This document shows positions 8,017 through 14,098 of a DNA stretch of 14,732 nt, one piece after another (position 1 is the stretch's first letter; each line of letters starts with the position of its first letter). The notes beneath the pieces were generated by a model that saw nothing but the letters and a program-made list of their open reading frames with translations, was not told the DNA's origin and did not search any database. Source of the stretch: Bdellovibrionales bacterium. Lineage in GTDB: Bacteria; Bdellovibrionota; Bacteriovoracia; Bacteriovoracales; Bacteriovoracaceae. The stretch covers positions 1 through 14,732 of the forward strand of contig JAHFAA010000032.1 in the NCBI GenBank assembly GCA_023250775.1. Reading direction: 5' to 3'. The position numbers were made by a program, and so were the translations under genes.

Positions 8017-8058
8017 CCTGGTATTGGATGACGGTACAGATTATACTCCGATACCAGG
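8017..8058. repeat. Inverted repeat, 11-bp stem, between two exported-protein genes
   Basis: CCTGGTATTGG (8017-8027) and CCGATACCAGG (8048-8058) can pair over 11 positions with one G-T wobble, leaving a 20-base loop. The repeat lies downstream of the 186-residue exported protein gene and about 70 bases upstream of the 675-residue one. No T-run follows on either strand, so an intrinsic terminator is unlikely. An RNA structure or a protein-binding palindrome are the alternatives. Confidence 0.45.
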
Positions 8059-8143
8059 GAATCGGCAAAAATGTCCTACAACATAATGAAAAGACAGTGA
8101 ACATCGGCCTCGTCTGAACTCGGCAAAAAAGGCCTATGATCAA

Positions 8144-8704
8144 CTAAGGGCGAATCGAATGAGGAACCAGCTGAACAATCGCACCGGTCTTCTCTGCCCC
8201 AGAGATTTCAAACTTCTTTAAGACAAAAAGATCTCGGTAGTTAAAGGGTGAGCTGTCATCGGTAATGGTGGTATCCACTTTTCCCTGCCCATCAGGCACT
8301 GTTCCATCGAGATTGCGAATGGCAACTTTTTCAATATAGGGAGAATGAACCACGATCATGACGTAATTAAATTGAAAAGCGCCGACTCTCGAAACGGCGG
8401 TGGCCGGAATCGTCACCAATTCCCCATTCCCGTGAATTTCAAAAGGCCCTTCAATTTTCATAACCTGACGAATGCGTGGTCGTGATCCGGCAATTCCAAG
8501 TCCGGCCTCGCGCCCTGACACAAAAAAGATCGTGGCGTAAAGCCCACGATAAGTATCAAGTCCTTTTAATTGAAACGGATTGACTGACTCCAGAGCACCT
8601 TTTCCGACGACAACGGTTGTCCCTTCTGCCGCCGATGCATTCCCAAGAAGGAGCAGAAGCCCCAAGGCCAAAAGACCAATCAAACTTTTAATTTTCATCG
8701 TCAT
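8144..8704 (-). CDS. Small exported protein of unknown function (186 aa)
   Basis: I do not recognise this 186-residue protein. It has a clear Sec signal peptide: a basic start (MTMKIK), a leucine-rich core and cleavage probably after NASA near residue 26. The mature part alternates hydrophobic and polar residues in a way that suggests a beta-sandwich, and I found no cysteine or metal-binding motif in it. AAGGAG seven bases before the ATG at 8704 supports that start over an ATG two codons later. Only 20 bases separate it from the end of the BPI-like gene upstream, so the two are probably co-transcribed. By context it may act with that protein in the envelope, but nothing in its own sequence shows this. 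Confidence 0.8.
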   Translation of the reverse strand: MTMKIKSLIGLLALGLLLLLGNASAAEGTTVVVGKGALESVNPFQLKGLDTYRGLYATIFFVSGREAGLGIAGSRPRIRQVMKIEGPFEIHGNGELVTIPATAVSRVGAFQFNYVMIVVHSPYIEKVAIRNLDGTVPDGQGKVDTTITDDSSPFNYRDLFVLKKFEISGAEKTGAIVQLVPHSIRP

Positions 8705-8724
8705 AATATTTCTCCTTCCGAAAT

Positions 8725-10410
8725 CTAATTTAAATCGAGATCCATAAAAATTACCAAGTGCCCATTGGGATCAACTTTTGTTTGTGTCGTTTTCATCGGA
8801 ATACCACCTAAGGCCTTGGGCAATGGTAAATCCTCACTCAAGGCCATGCCGGCCACGGCCTTTGAAATCGTCTTCAACTGGTCCTTCATTTTATTTCTCA
8901 CCGTTTTTTTGAAGAGACGGATGTATTTATCTGCAATGTATCCCGAATTGATGTCGATTCCCTTAACCAGCATAGGATTTTTTCCATCAGCTGTGCGTGG
9001 GAAATCCAGTTCCAAATCCATTTTGATCTGAATGGGATTTTTCACAAAAATCTTTTGCCATCCAGTTACGGTATATTTTGTAATAATCGAAAGCGTCGCC
9101 GGTTTATTACTGGCGCCCTTTCCCACCATCGTCAGTTTTGGGGCCTCGACAAGTTCCAGCTTCACCCCACTCTTCGTCTTCATATTGCTAAAATATTGTC
9201 GTCGTTGCCCATATTGCAACATGCGATTAACCAATCCCTGATTTAAGGACAAGGCCAAATCGAAATCGACTCCACTGAAGGTGGTTAAAGCAGGAGGATT
9301 GGGGGCGAGCAGCTCGGCGGGAACATTGAGGTCATCGCGAAACTTGGGATCGTAGATGTAACCATTGATTCCAGCATGTAACATGGGGCCGGGAAGTGTT
9401 TCCACCTTGCTGGCATAAATTCCCCATCGATAATTTACATCTTTCTTTCCAGTTTCAATCCCCACTGGTTCCATCTCGTTAATTTCCACATGCCCCTTAG
9501 AAAGAAAGGCGGTGGCCTTCTCGCGCGCCATGGGGATCAGACTTTCATCCAAATTTTTCTGGATAACCTCACGCAAACCTTCAACCAACTTCGGCAACTG
9601 ATCGCGTACAATTTTTTCCACTTCACTGGCCTTCAGGAAAGCACGACGGCCATTAATGCGAATTTCCACGGTGGGCAAAATCATGGGTGATTTAAAAGAT
9701 GTTTTGAGTGGAACTGTTTTAATATTGGTTTGAATGTTGCCCATTCTCAAATCAACTCCGGCATTATCCATAACGTAGGCCTCGGCATCCATGCTAATAT
9801 CAAGAGGATTCTTGGCGCCGTCTGCCAGTTCAAGATAAAAACCATCGACTCCAACATCACCTAGAAAGGCGTGCTTCAAATCGCGCGCACGCACTTTATC
9901 AACAAATAACCTCAGGGCCTTGGCCCGAAGATTTAAACGCATTCTTATCCCGGAACGAGTGGTCAATTCATCCAACGTATTGCCCAGCACTTTCACACCA
10001 CATTTTTCCCACTCACCGGTGATCTCAACCCCGTCAGCAGAAAATTGGAACTGGTGGGTATTTTGAATGGTGAAGCCGCGAAAGAATTGACGGAAATAGG
10101 TTCGCACCGTTTTGGCGATACTTTGCAGCTTTGGATTCGGAATGATCTCTTCAATTGTCATTGGATCCAAAGTCTTTTCAATTTTTTCAAAGAAATATGA
10201 ATTGGGGGAAATGCCGTTGGCATCAAGGAGCTTATCAAAATTATTTTCTAAGACTGCTAATCCTCTCGGTCCGATATAAATCCCCAGCACGTGATTGATA
10301 TCACGCCCTTCGAGGGTCGGCGCGGCCCAACTTGGCAGTAGGGAGAGAGAAAATACCAATAGGCAGCCGACTAGGCCGTAGCTCATCAATCTCTTCAAGA
10401 TGGTGATCAT
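8725..10410 (-). CDS. Exported protein resembling the BPI/LBP (TULIP) lipid-binding fold
   Basis: With the ATG at 10410 the protein has 561 residues. A TTG five codons further out (10425) is possible, but GAGGG eight bases before the ATG favours the shorter form. A signal peptide spans about 1-29, with cleavage near SWA. The mature protein is like BPI in length, order and some patterns. An N-terminal GIYIGPRGLAVLENNFDKLL (43-62) resembles the BPI start, followed by ADGVEITGEW (125-134). Long amphipathic helices lie at 263-303. A second half opens with LALSLNQGLVNRMLQYG (385-401) and ends with LPLPKALGGIPM...DPNGHLVIFMDLDLN. This tail recalls the GFPLP...LLFGAD ending of BPI. In that superfamily two barrels bind lipids in a hydrophobic groove. 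The fold is my inference from pattern; no search was run. The BPI disulfide is absent, since only one mature cysteine (Cys137) remains. Confidence 0.6.
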   Translation of the reverse strand: MITILKRLMSYGLVGCLLVFSLSLLPSWAAPTLEGRDINHVLGIYIGPRGLAVLENNFDKLLDANGISPNSYFFEKIEKTLDPMTIEEIIPNPKLQSIAKTVRTYFRQFFRGFTIQNTHQFQFSADGVEITGEWEKCGVKVLGNTLDELTTRSGIRMRLNLRAKALRLFVDKVRARDLKHAFLGDVGVDGFYLELADGAKNPLDISMDAEAYVMDNAGVDLRMGNIQTNIKTVPLKTSFKSPMILPTVEIRINGRRAFLKASEVEKIVRDQLPKLVEGLREVIQKNLDESLIPMAREKATAFLSKGHVEINEMEPVGIETGKKDVNYRWGIYASKVETLPGPMLHAGINGYIYDPKFRDDLNVPAELLAPNPPALTTFSGVDFDLALSLNQGLVNRMLQYGQRRQYFSNMKTKSGVKLELVEAPKLTMVGKGASNKPATLSIITKYTVTGWQKIFVKNPIQIKMDLELDFPRTADGKNPMLVKGIDINSGYIADKYIRLFKKTVRNKMKDQLKTISKAVAGMALSEDLPLPKALGGIPMKTTQTKVDPNGHLVIFMDLDLN

Positions 10411-10418
10411 GACGTCAT

Positions 10419-10423
10419 CCCTC
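10419..10423 (-). promoter_or_regulatory. Ribosome binding site deciding the start of the BPI-like gene
   Basis: Minus-strand GAGGG lies eight bases before the ATG at 10410. The alternative TTG start at 10423-10425 overlaps this element and has no comparable site upstream, so the ATG is preferred. Confidence 0.6.
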
Positions 10424-10484
10424 AATTCAAAAAACCACCCACAGTGTAAGGGAGATAGGAATTTTATCCACTAGTCCTATATAT

Positions 10485-10514
10485 TTTATATTGCGGGATT
10501 TTATCGAAGAACAA
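10485..10514 (-). promoter_or_regulatory. Candidate promoter for the BPI-like operon
   Basis: On the minus strand TTGTTC (10514-10509) is followed after 18 bases by TATAAA (10490-10485), about 75 bases before the start codon. It lies just past the terminator of the upstream gene, where a new promoter is needed. The match to a housekeeping sigma-factor consensus is only moderate. Confidence 0.35.
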
Positions 10515-10537
10515 GTATCTGATTTTATTTAGGTGGG

Positions 10538-10576
10538 AAAAACGGGTACCACGACCATAAAGGGATCATGGTACCC
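10538..10576 (-). terminator. Intrinsic terminator of the 242-residue exported protein gene
   Basis: GGGTACCA (10544-10551) and TGGTACCC (10569-10576) form a perfect 8-bp stem, with weaker extra pairs (GA/TC, CC/GG) inside. Read on the minus strand, the hairpin starts about 9 bases after the stop codon and is followed by G and five T's (10542-10538). The T-tract is short but the placement is typical for a Rho-independent terminator. Confidence 0.7.
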
Positions 10577-10584
10577 CAGACTAA

Positions 10585-11313
10585 CTATTCAACTTGGAAA
10601 AGTTCTCCACGACCGGTCAAATGATAATTGTAGGAATTCCGAATATCACTAAACACGGTTTTTGCAATATAAGAGATTTTCAAGGTCAAACCCGCAACAG
10701 GATTCTGTCTTGTACCACGATTGGTGATGGCCACAACTTCACTCTTGGCAGAGAAGTCAAATCCCCAAGATACACTGACGTTATTGGCGGTAACCGAAGC
10801 GCCGGCGATATAGGCACCGGTATCATTAAACTGGCCACCAGGCTGGAAGGAAATTGAATAAGTGAACGCAATAACTTCCATACCATAAAGGTTCTTATAA
10901 GTGACTCGATAGCCGATGGTCTTAGGCGCTTGCCAACCGCTAAGATCATAGAGCGAACCATTCTGACCGGCCTCGCGAGGAAGAACATGCACAACCGGAA
11001 GCTCTGTATTGACCACTGGTCGACCGGCCTCAATGATTGGCCAAATTTTCTTTCCAAGGGCAATCAGCTGGTCAACGGCCATGATCACTTCGCCCAGGTT
11101 CTTGTTATTGCTGCTTTCAGGAGCAAAATATTGATCGGCAACTTCATAGGGTGCAACTTCTCTTTCGACTTGAACGCTGGCAATTTTGAAGTACCCATCC
11201 CCCATGAGAGCGGCATCTTTCTCAGTCCCCACAGCTGCCGACAAAGAGTGAACATTCAACATTCCAAGCAACGCCACAACCACTAAATACATTCCAACCC
11301 CTGATTTTCCCAT
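10585..11313 (-). CDS. Exported protein of unknown function (242 aa)
   Basis: I do not recognise this protein. Residues 1-27 form a signal peptide (MGKSG, hydrophobic core, cleavage near LSAA). Residues 30-60 are charged; about 70-90 is helical (NLGEVIMAVDQLIALGKKI); and from about 130 to the end the pattern is strongly beta, with alternating aromatic and Gly-rich strands (for example FTYSISFQPGGQFNDTGAYI). The mature part appears to contain no cysteine. The start has a strong GGGGAGG site about five bases upstream of the ATG. An intrinsic terminator just past the stop and a long region upstream indicate a single-gene transcript, separate from the BPI-like pair that follows. A secreted or periplasmic role is likely; nothing more specific is supported. 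Confidence 0.75.
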   Translation of the reverse strand: MGKSGVGMYLVVVALLGMLNVHSLSAAVGTEKDAALMGDGYFKIASVQVEREVAPYEVADQYFAPESSNNKNLGEVIMAVDQLIALGKKIWPIIEAGRPVVNTELPVVHVLPREAGQNGSLYDLSGWQAPKTIGYRVTYKNLYGMEVIAFTYSISFQPGGQFNDTGAYIAGASVTANNVSVSWGFDFSAKSEVVAITNRGTRQNPVAGLTLKISYIAKTVFSDIRNSYNYHLTGRGELFQVE

Positions 11314-11618
11314 AACATCCTCCCCAAAGATTTGCTAAAGGTCTGTCTCGGCACAAATACCAAAACAGTTTTTTTTCAATGGGGTGTTGATAGCAAACGA
11401 ACTGCGAAAGGGGCCAATATATAAGTTTTACAAACTCTTACCTGCATTTTTTACATGATCTTACAGCAAAAGCGTGTATTTTTTTCACACTTGTGGAGCA
11501 GGCCCTTGCAAGCGGCCTTTTGCACGATTTTGCACAAAAGGATTCAAAAAATCCCGAGAAGATTTTTTTACTCAATTGAATTCTCCTAATGCCTTAGTAT
11601 TAACTTGGAGGAACATTT
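11314..11618. promoter_or_regulatory. Divergent intergenic region with a paired-repeat operator candidate
   Basis: These 305 bases hold no gene. They separate the leftward exported-protein gene from the rightward kinase gene. Near the kinase end CCTTTTG (11516-11522) and CAAAAGG (11535-11541) form an inverted repeat, and TTTTGCAC occurs twice exactly 10 bases apart (11518-11525, 11528-11535). Just upstream, GGCCCTTGCAAGCGGCC (11501-11517) is an imperfect palindrome centred on CTTGCAAG. TTTACAA at 11427-11433 matches half of the inverted repeat near 3403-3424. Homopolymer T and A runs lie at about 11379-11386 and 11566-11571. No promoter can be placed with confidence. Confidence 0.4.
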
Positions 11619-12260
11619 ATGGATTATACCGTGGCATCGTTCGCCCATGACATAAATAACAAAATAAGTATCTTGGTGATGCAAATATCCGCCTTTGAGC
11701 TAAAAATGGATCAAGGGCTTCCATGGGATGAGGGGAAAAAGAGTTTTCAGAAAATAAAAATTGCCAGCAAAGATATTACCCAAATGATACGAGAAACTGT
11801 TCAGGATCATTCGGAAACAGAGGTTGATATTAAGGAGAAGATTGTCAAAATATCTCAGGCGTATGATCCGGAAATAATCAAAATTAGTATCGAATCCTTT
11901 GCAACTCCCAAAATCAAAATGAATATGCCTAAATTTGAGAGGGTGGTGACAAATATTATTCAAAACTCCATTGATCAGAAGGCCAAACTTTTAAGAGTTT
12001 TTATAAGAGAAAATTCACTTATTTTTCATGATGATGGCGGTGGTACTGATCCAGTGACTCTTATGAAGATCAATAGCGGGCAAAAGGCCACGACAAAAGA
12101 GGAAGGAACAGGATTAGGATTGTTTTCGATTTATGAACTGGCAAACAAAATGAATTGGAAATTCGAAGTCGAAAACCGTCGCAACGAAGATGCATACCCG
12201 AAAACAACTGGGATTTTGATCAAATTTATCTTTTCTAACTTTCCAGATGACGACTTCTAA
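11619..12260 (+). CDS. Minimal cytoplasmic histidine kinase without sensor domain
   Basis: This 213-residue protein consists almost only of a histidine kinase core. The phospho-acceptor box is SFAHDINNKISIL, with His10 as the likely phosphorylation site (compare HEINN in HisKA domains). A short helical region follows to about residue 65. The ATP-binding domain shows an N box (TNIIQNSIDQ, with Asn112 and Asn116), a G1 box (HDDGGGTD, 137-144) and a G2 box (EGTGLGLFS, 162-170). All expected residues for nucleotide binding are present, so activity is plausible. It has no membrane span, signal peptide, PAS or HAMP domain, and its input must come from a partner protein. No response regulator is in the window. 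GGAGG seven bases before the ATG supports the start. An anti-sigma-type or other GHKL ATPase is less likely because the His box is intact. Confidence 0.8.
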   Translation: MDYTVASFAHDINNKISILVMQISAFELKMDQGLPWDEGKKSFQKIKIASKDITQMIRETVQDHSETEVDIKEKIVKISQAYDPEIIKISIESFATPKIKMNMPKFERVVTNIIQNSIDQKAKLLRVFIRENSLIFHDDGGGTDPVTLMKINSGQKATTKEEGTGLGLFSIYELANKMNWKFEVENRRNEDAYPKTTGILIKFIFSNFPDDDF

Positions 12261-12263
12261 AAA

Positions 12264-12301
12264 GGTAAATTTTTATTAACCATTTTTAAAAAAAATTTAC
12301 C
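12264..12301. repeat. AT-rich perfect inverted repeat directly after the kinase stop
   Basis: GGTAAATTTTT (12264-12274) and AAAAATTTACC (12291-12301) are perfect reverse complements over 11 bases with a 16-base loop. The repeat starts four bases after the kinase TAA. It could form a transcript hairpin, but no T-run follows on the plus strand, so a classical terminator is uncertain. A protein-binding palindrome is also possible. Confidence 0.5.
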
Positions 12302-12320
12302 ATTGCGAGAGCAGGCGACA

Positions 12321-12343
12321 ATGCCATCCATCTTTGATGGCGT
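12321..12343. repeat. Short hairpin GCCATC/GATGGC
   Basis: GCCATC (12323-12328) and GATGGC (12336-12341) form a 6-bp stem, extended to 8 pairs by a T-G wobble and an A-T pair outside, with a 7-base loop. There is no T-tract after it. It lies between the kinase and the acyltransferase-like gene and may be an RNA structure. Confidence 0.35.
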
Positions 12344-12380
12344 GAAATAATTAAAGAAAATTTAACTTAACCAGTGTTCG

Positions 12381-12425
12381 GATGACTTAATGAGCATTCA
12401 TTTTGGTCAGGTTAGTCATCTTTTT
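12381..12425 (+). terminator. Possible terminator between the kinase and acyltransferase-like genes
   Basis: GATGACT (12381-12387) pairs with AGTCATC (12414-12420), followed at once by five T's and a pyrimidine run (12421-12435). The 26-base interior can fold further (AATGA-gcat-TCATT). The loop is long for an intrinsic terminator, so the call is tentative; a leader structure of the downstream gene is the alternative. Confidence 0.35.
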
Positions 12426-12498
12426 CCTTTTTCCCTAAATTCACTGATTATAAACATGCATAGACATAATCCCGATTAGCAATCTAGAGGGAGAGATC

Positions 12499-13224
12499 AT
12501 GCAAACACGATACACATTCATTCACCTTGAATCGCCTTACCATACTTTAATCCTGAAAGAGGGACAAAAATATTTTTCAAAGATTATCCAATCACGCATA
12601 AATTCTTACCAAGAGCGGTACGGAAATACAGTTTTTCCTCTTGGGGCCGAAGATTTCTTGTGTGATTTTGTTGCCCTTGAAAGAAATAAAGATGGAAAAA
12701 TTGTCGCTTCATTTAAATATATTACCGATGCGACCTGTCGATTATTCTCTATTCCTTTTCCTTTACTCCATACCCTAGAAAATAAAGTTAACCCTGATTA
12801 CATATACAAAAATGCCGCCGAATATCTTGAAAAATGTTATCTTATGAAACTCAATATGGGGTATGTCGGTTCTCTTACAGTAAATAAAGAGTCAGGGGAA
12901 ACAGGCCAAGAAAAAGACGGAATTAAAAAGCTAATCACTGTTGGCATTATTCAACTTACCGTTGAAAAAAAAACGGATGAAATGCTGGTCACCGGGACTG
13001 TTCCCAATCGCTCTTTTGAGTTCAATGAATCACTTGGTCTAACAAGATTTACTCCAGAGCTCGTGACAGTTTGGGATATTGGAAGAACCACCGCTTATGT
13101 TCAGCATTGGAAGGCCTGGTCTCCAGAGGCCTGCAAACTCGCAGACAGTTTTCAACATTTGTGGGATGCCCGAAATCTGATCAGTGCGAATAAACTGAAT
13201 CGTAAAAAAGCCTTGGCGGCGTAA
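12499..13224 (+). CDS. Putative LuxI/FeeM-like N-acyltransferase (GNAT-type fold)
   Basis: This 241-residue protein appears cytoplasmic, with no signal peptide or membrane span. Its N-terminal half follows the residue order of autoinducer synthases and FeeM-type N-acyl amino acid synthases. An Arg (Arg33) lies in a helix with nearby aromatics (SRINSYQERYGN). It is followed by an acidic block and Asp (EDFLCDFVALE, 51-61), a strand-turn-strand DGKIVASFKYI (65-75) where LuxI has G-x-RL, and a conserved-looking FSIPFPLL (83-90). Where most homologues carry Arg in the second strand this protein has Lys73. The second half has alternating strands and helices compatible with a GNAT fold. The likeness is a pattern match, so an unrelated protein is possible. 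The start has GAGGGAGAG just upstream of the ATG. Its 3' end overlaps the convergent regulator gene by 44 bases. Confidence 0.4.
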   Translation: MQTRYTFIHLESPYHTLILKEGQKYFSKIIQSRINSYQERYGNTVFPLGAEDFLCDFVALERNKDGKIVASFKYITDATCRLFSIPFPLLHTLENKVNPDYIYKNAAEYLEKCYLMKLNMGYVGSLTVNKESGETGQEKDGIKKLITVGIIQLTVEKKTDEMLVTGTVPNRSFEFNESLGLTRFTPELVTVWDIGRTTAYVQHWKAWSPEACKLADSFQHLWDARNLISANKLNRKKALAA

Positions 13225-14098
13225 ATTTTTTCAAATTGATTTCATAAATTGAACAGTCACCGGTGTCATAGAGACTCTTAATCATCTTTGCCTGGGGAAA
13301 AGCGCCACAGGAAAAATGTCCTAACGTCGTTGCGAAGCCCAGGGAATAAGCACATGTCTGCCTATTTCCATATATCTTTTTTCCCGTTTCATCTTGGATC
13401 TTTTGATTTAATTTCTTTTTAATAAGAACCTTGTCGGCGCTCAACGCAACAAGTTCATAATCATATGATTGCTCAATATCTTTGGCGACTTCTTCCAGAA
13501 AATATGCATAGTTTGAGGTCAGACTAAGTTTGCTAAATTTTTTGGCAAAAGGAGTACTCTCGTTATAAAAAGCCGTTTTTTGGCCAATCCAATATAAATC
13601 ATCTTCACTGAATCCGAAGTTCCGGGTAAGCAAAGCATAGAGCCGCCCGTAAATTTCCGTATTGACCGCTAAAGAATCCATTTCTTTGGAAAAGAAAGTG
13701 GGACCTATTTGCAACGACAGTAAGATTTTTCTCACAAAACTATCGCCAAACTGATCTTTTAAGATATCAATAATTATCCTGCCAATTCTTCTCGTGGAAT
13801 ACGCCCCTTTTAAATATTCGCTTGGAACTTGATCATGCCCTCCACGCAAAAATTGCTCGGCCAAACGATGATCGATGGTATAATTCATGGCCGTGAGCGT
13901 GTTCACTCCCACTTGATTGAGGATCTCTTCAAATCTATTGATCGGCAGGTCTTTGCCATTCAAAATGCGATGCCACTCGCTTCTAACGATACCAATTCTA
14001 TCTCGAACCTCTCCGCCCCCCATCGTCTCGCTCAGGAAGCTAAAAAGATCGCTGACTTTTTTTAATGGAGTTTGTTCATTGAAATTTTTAGATTCCAA
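13181..14098 (-). CDS. Putative HTH regulator with C-terminal V4R-like ligand-binding domain
   Basis: This 305-residue protein appears cytoplasmic. Residues about 14-65 look like an XRE-type helix-turn-helix (VRDRIGIVRSEWHRILNGKD, then INRFEEILNQVGV). The C-terminal part (about 115-290) has the outline of a V4R/XylR-N type small-molecule-binding domain: a long helix-rich lead-in with SNYAYFLEEVAKDIE, two strands (YELVALSADKVLIKKK), then TCAYSLGFATTLG (248-260) and TGDCSIYEINL (279-289), resembling the C-x-x-x-x-G and G-x-x-C signature. The cysteines are 249, 264 and 282. In that superfamily the domain binds aromatics, haem or fatty ligands. The start is TTG with GGAGG four bases upstream; it overlaps the upstream gene by 37 bases, so the two are probably translationally coupled. 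Domain names are inferences; the HTH is short and could be something else. Confidence 0.45.
   Translation of the reverse strand: MESKNFNEQTPLKKVSDLFSFLSETMGGGEVRDRIGIVRSEWHRILNGKDLPINRFEEILNQVGVNTLTAMNYTIDHRLAEQFLRGGHDQVPSEYLKGAYSTRRIGRIIIDILKDQFGDSFVRKILLSLQIGPTFFSKEMDSLAVNTEIYGRLYALLTRNFGFSEDDLYWIGQKTAFYNESTPFAKKFSKLSLTSNYAYFLEEVAKDIEQSYDYELVALSADKVLIKKKLNQKIQDETGKKIYGNRQTCAYSLGFATTLGHFSCGAFPQAKMIKSLYDTGDCSIYEINLKKFTPPRLFYDSVYSH

Noticed and set aside
8061..8135. Two copies of TCGGCAAAAA as a possible direct repeat or terminator pair
   Set aside because: The shared block is short and no stable stem precedes the A/T run on either strand; chance is sufficient.
10411..10425. TTG start at 10425 for the BPI-like gene
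   Set aside because: It would overlap the only good ribosome binding site; the ATG at 10410 is better spaced and leads straight into the signal peptide.
11576..11604. TTGAAT and TATTAA as a promoter for the kinase gene
   Set aside because: Transcription would start at or within the ribosome binding site, leaving too short a leader.
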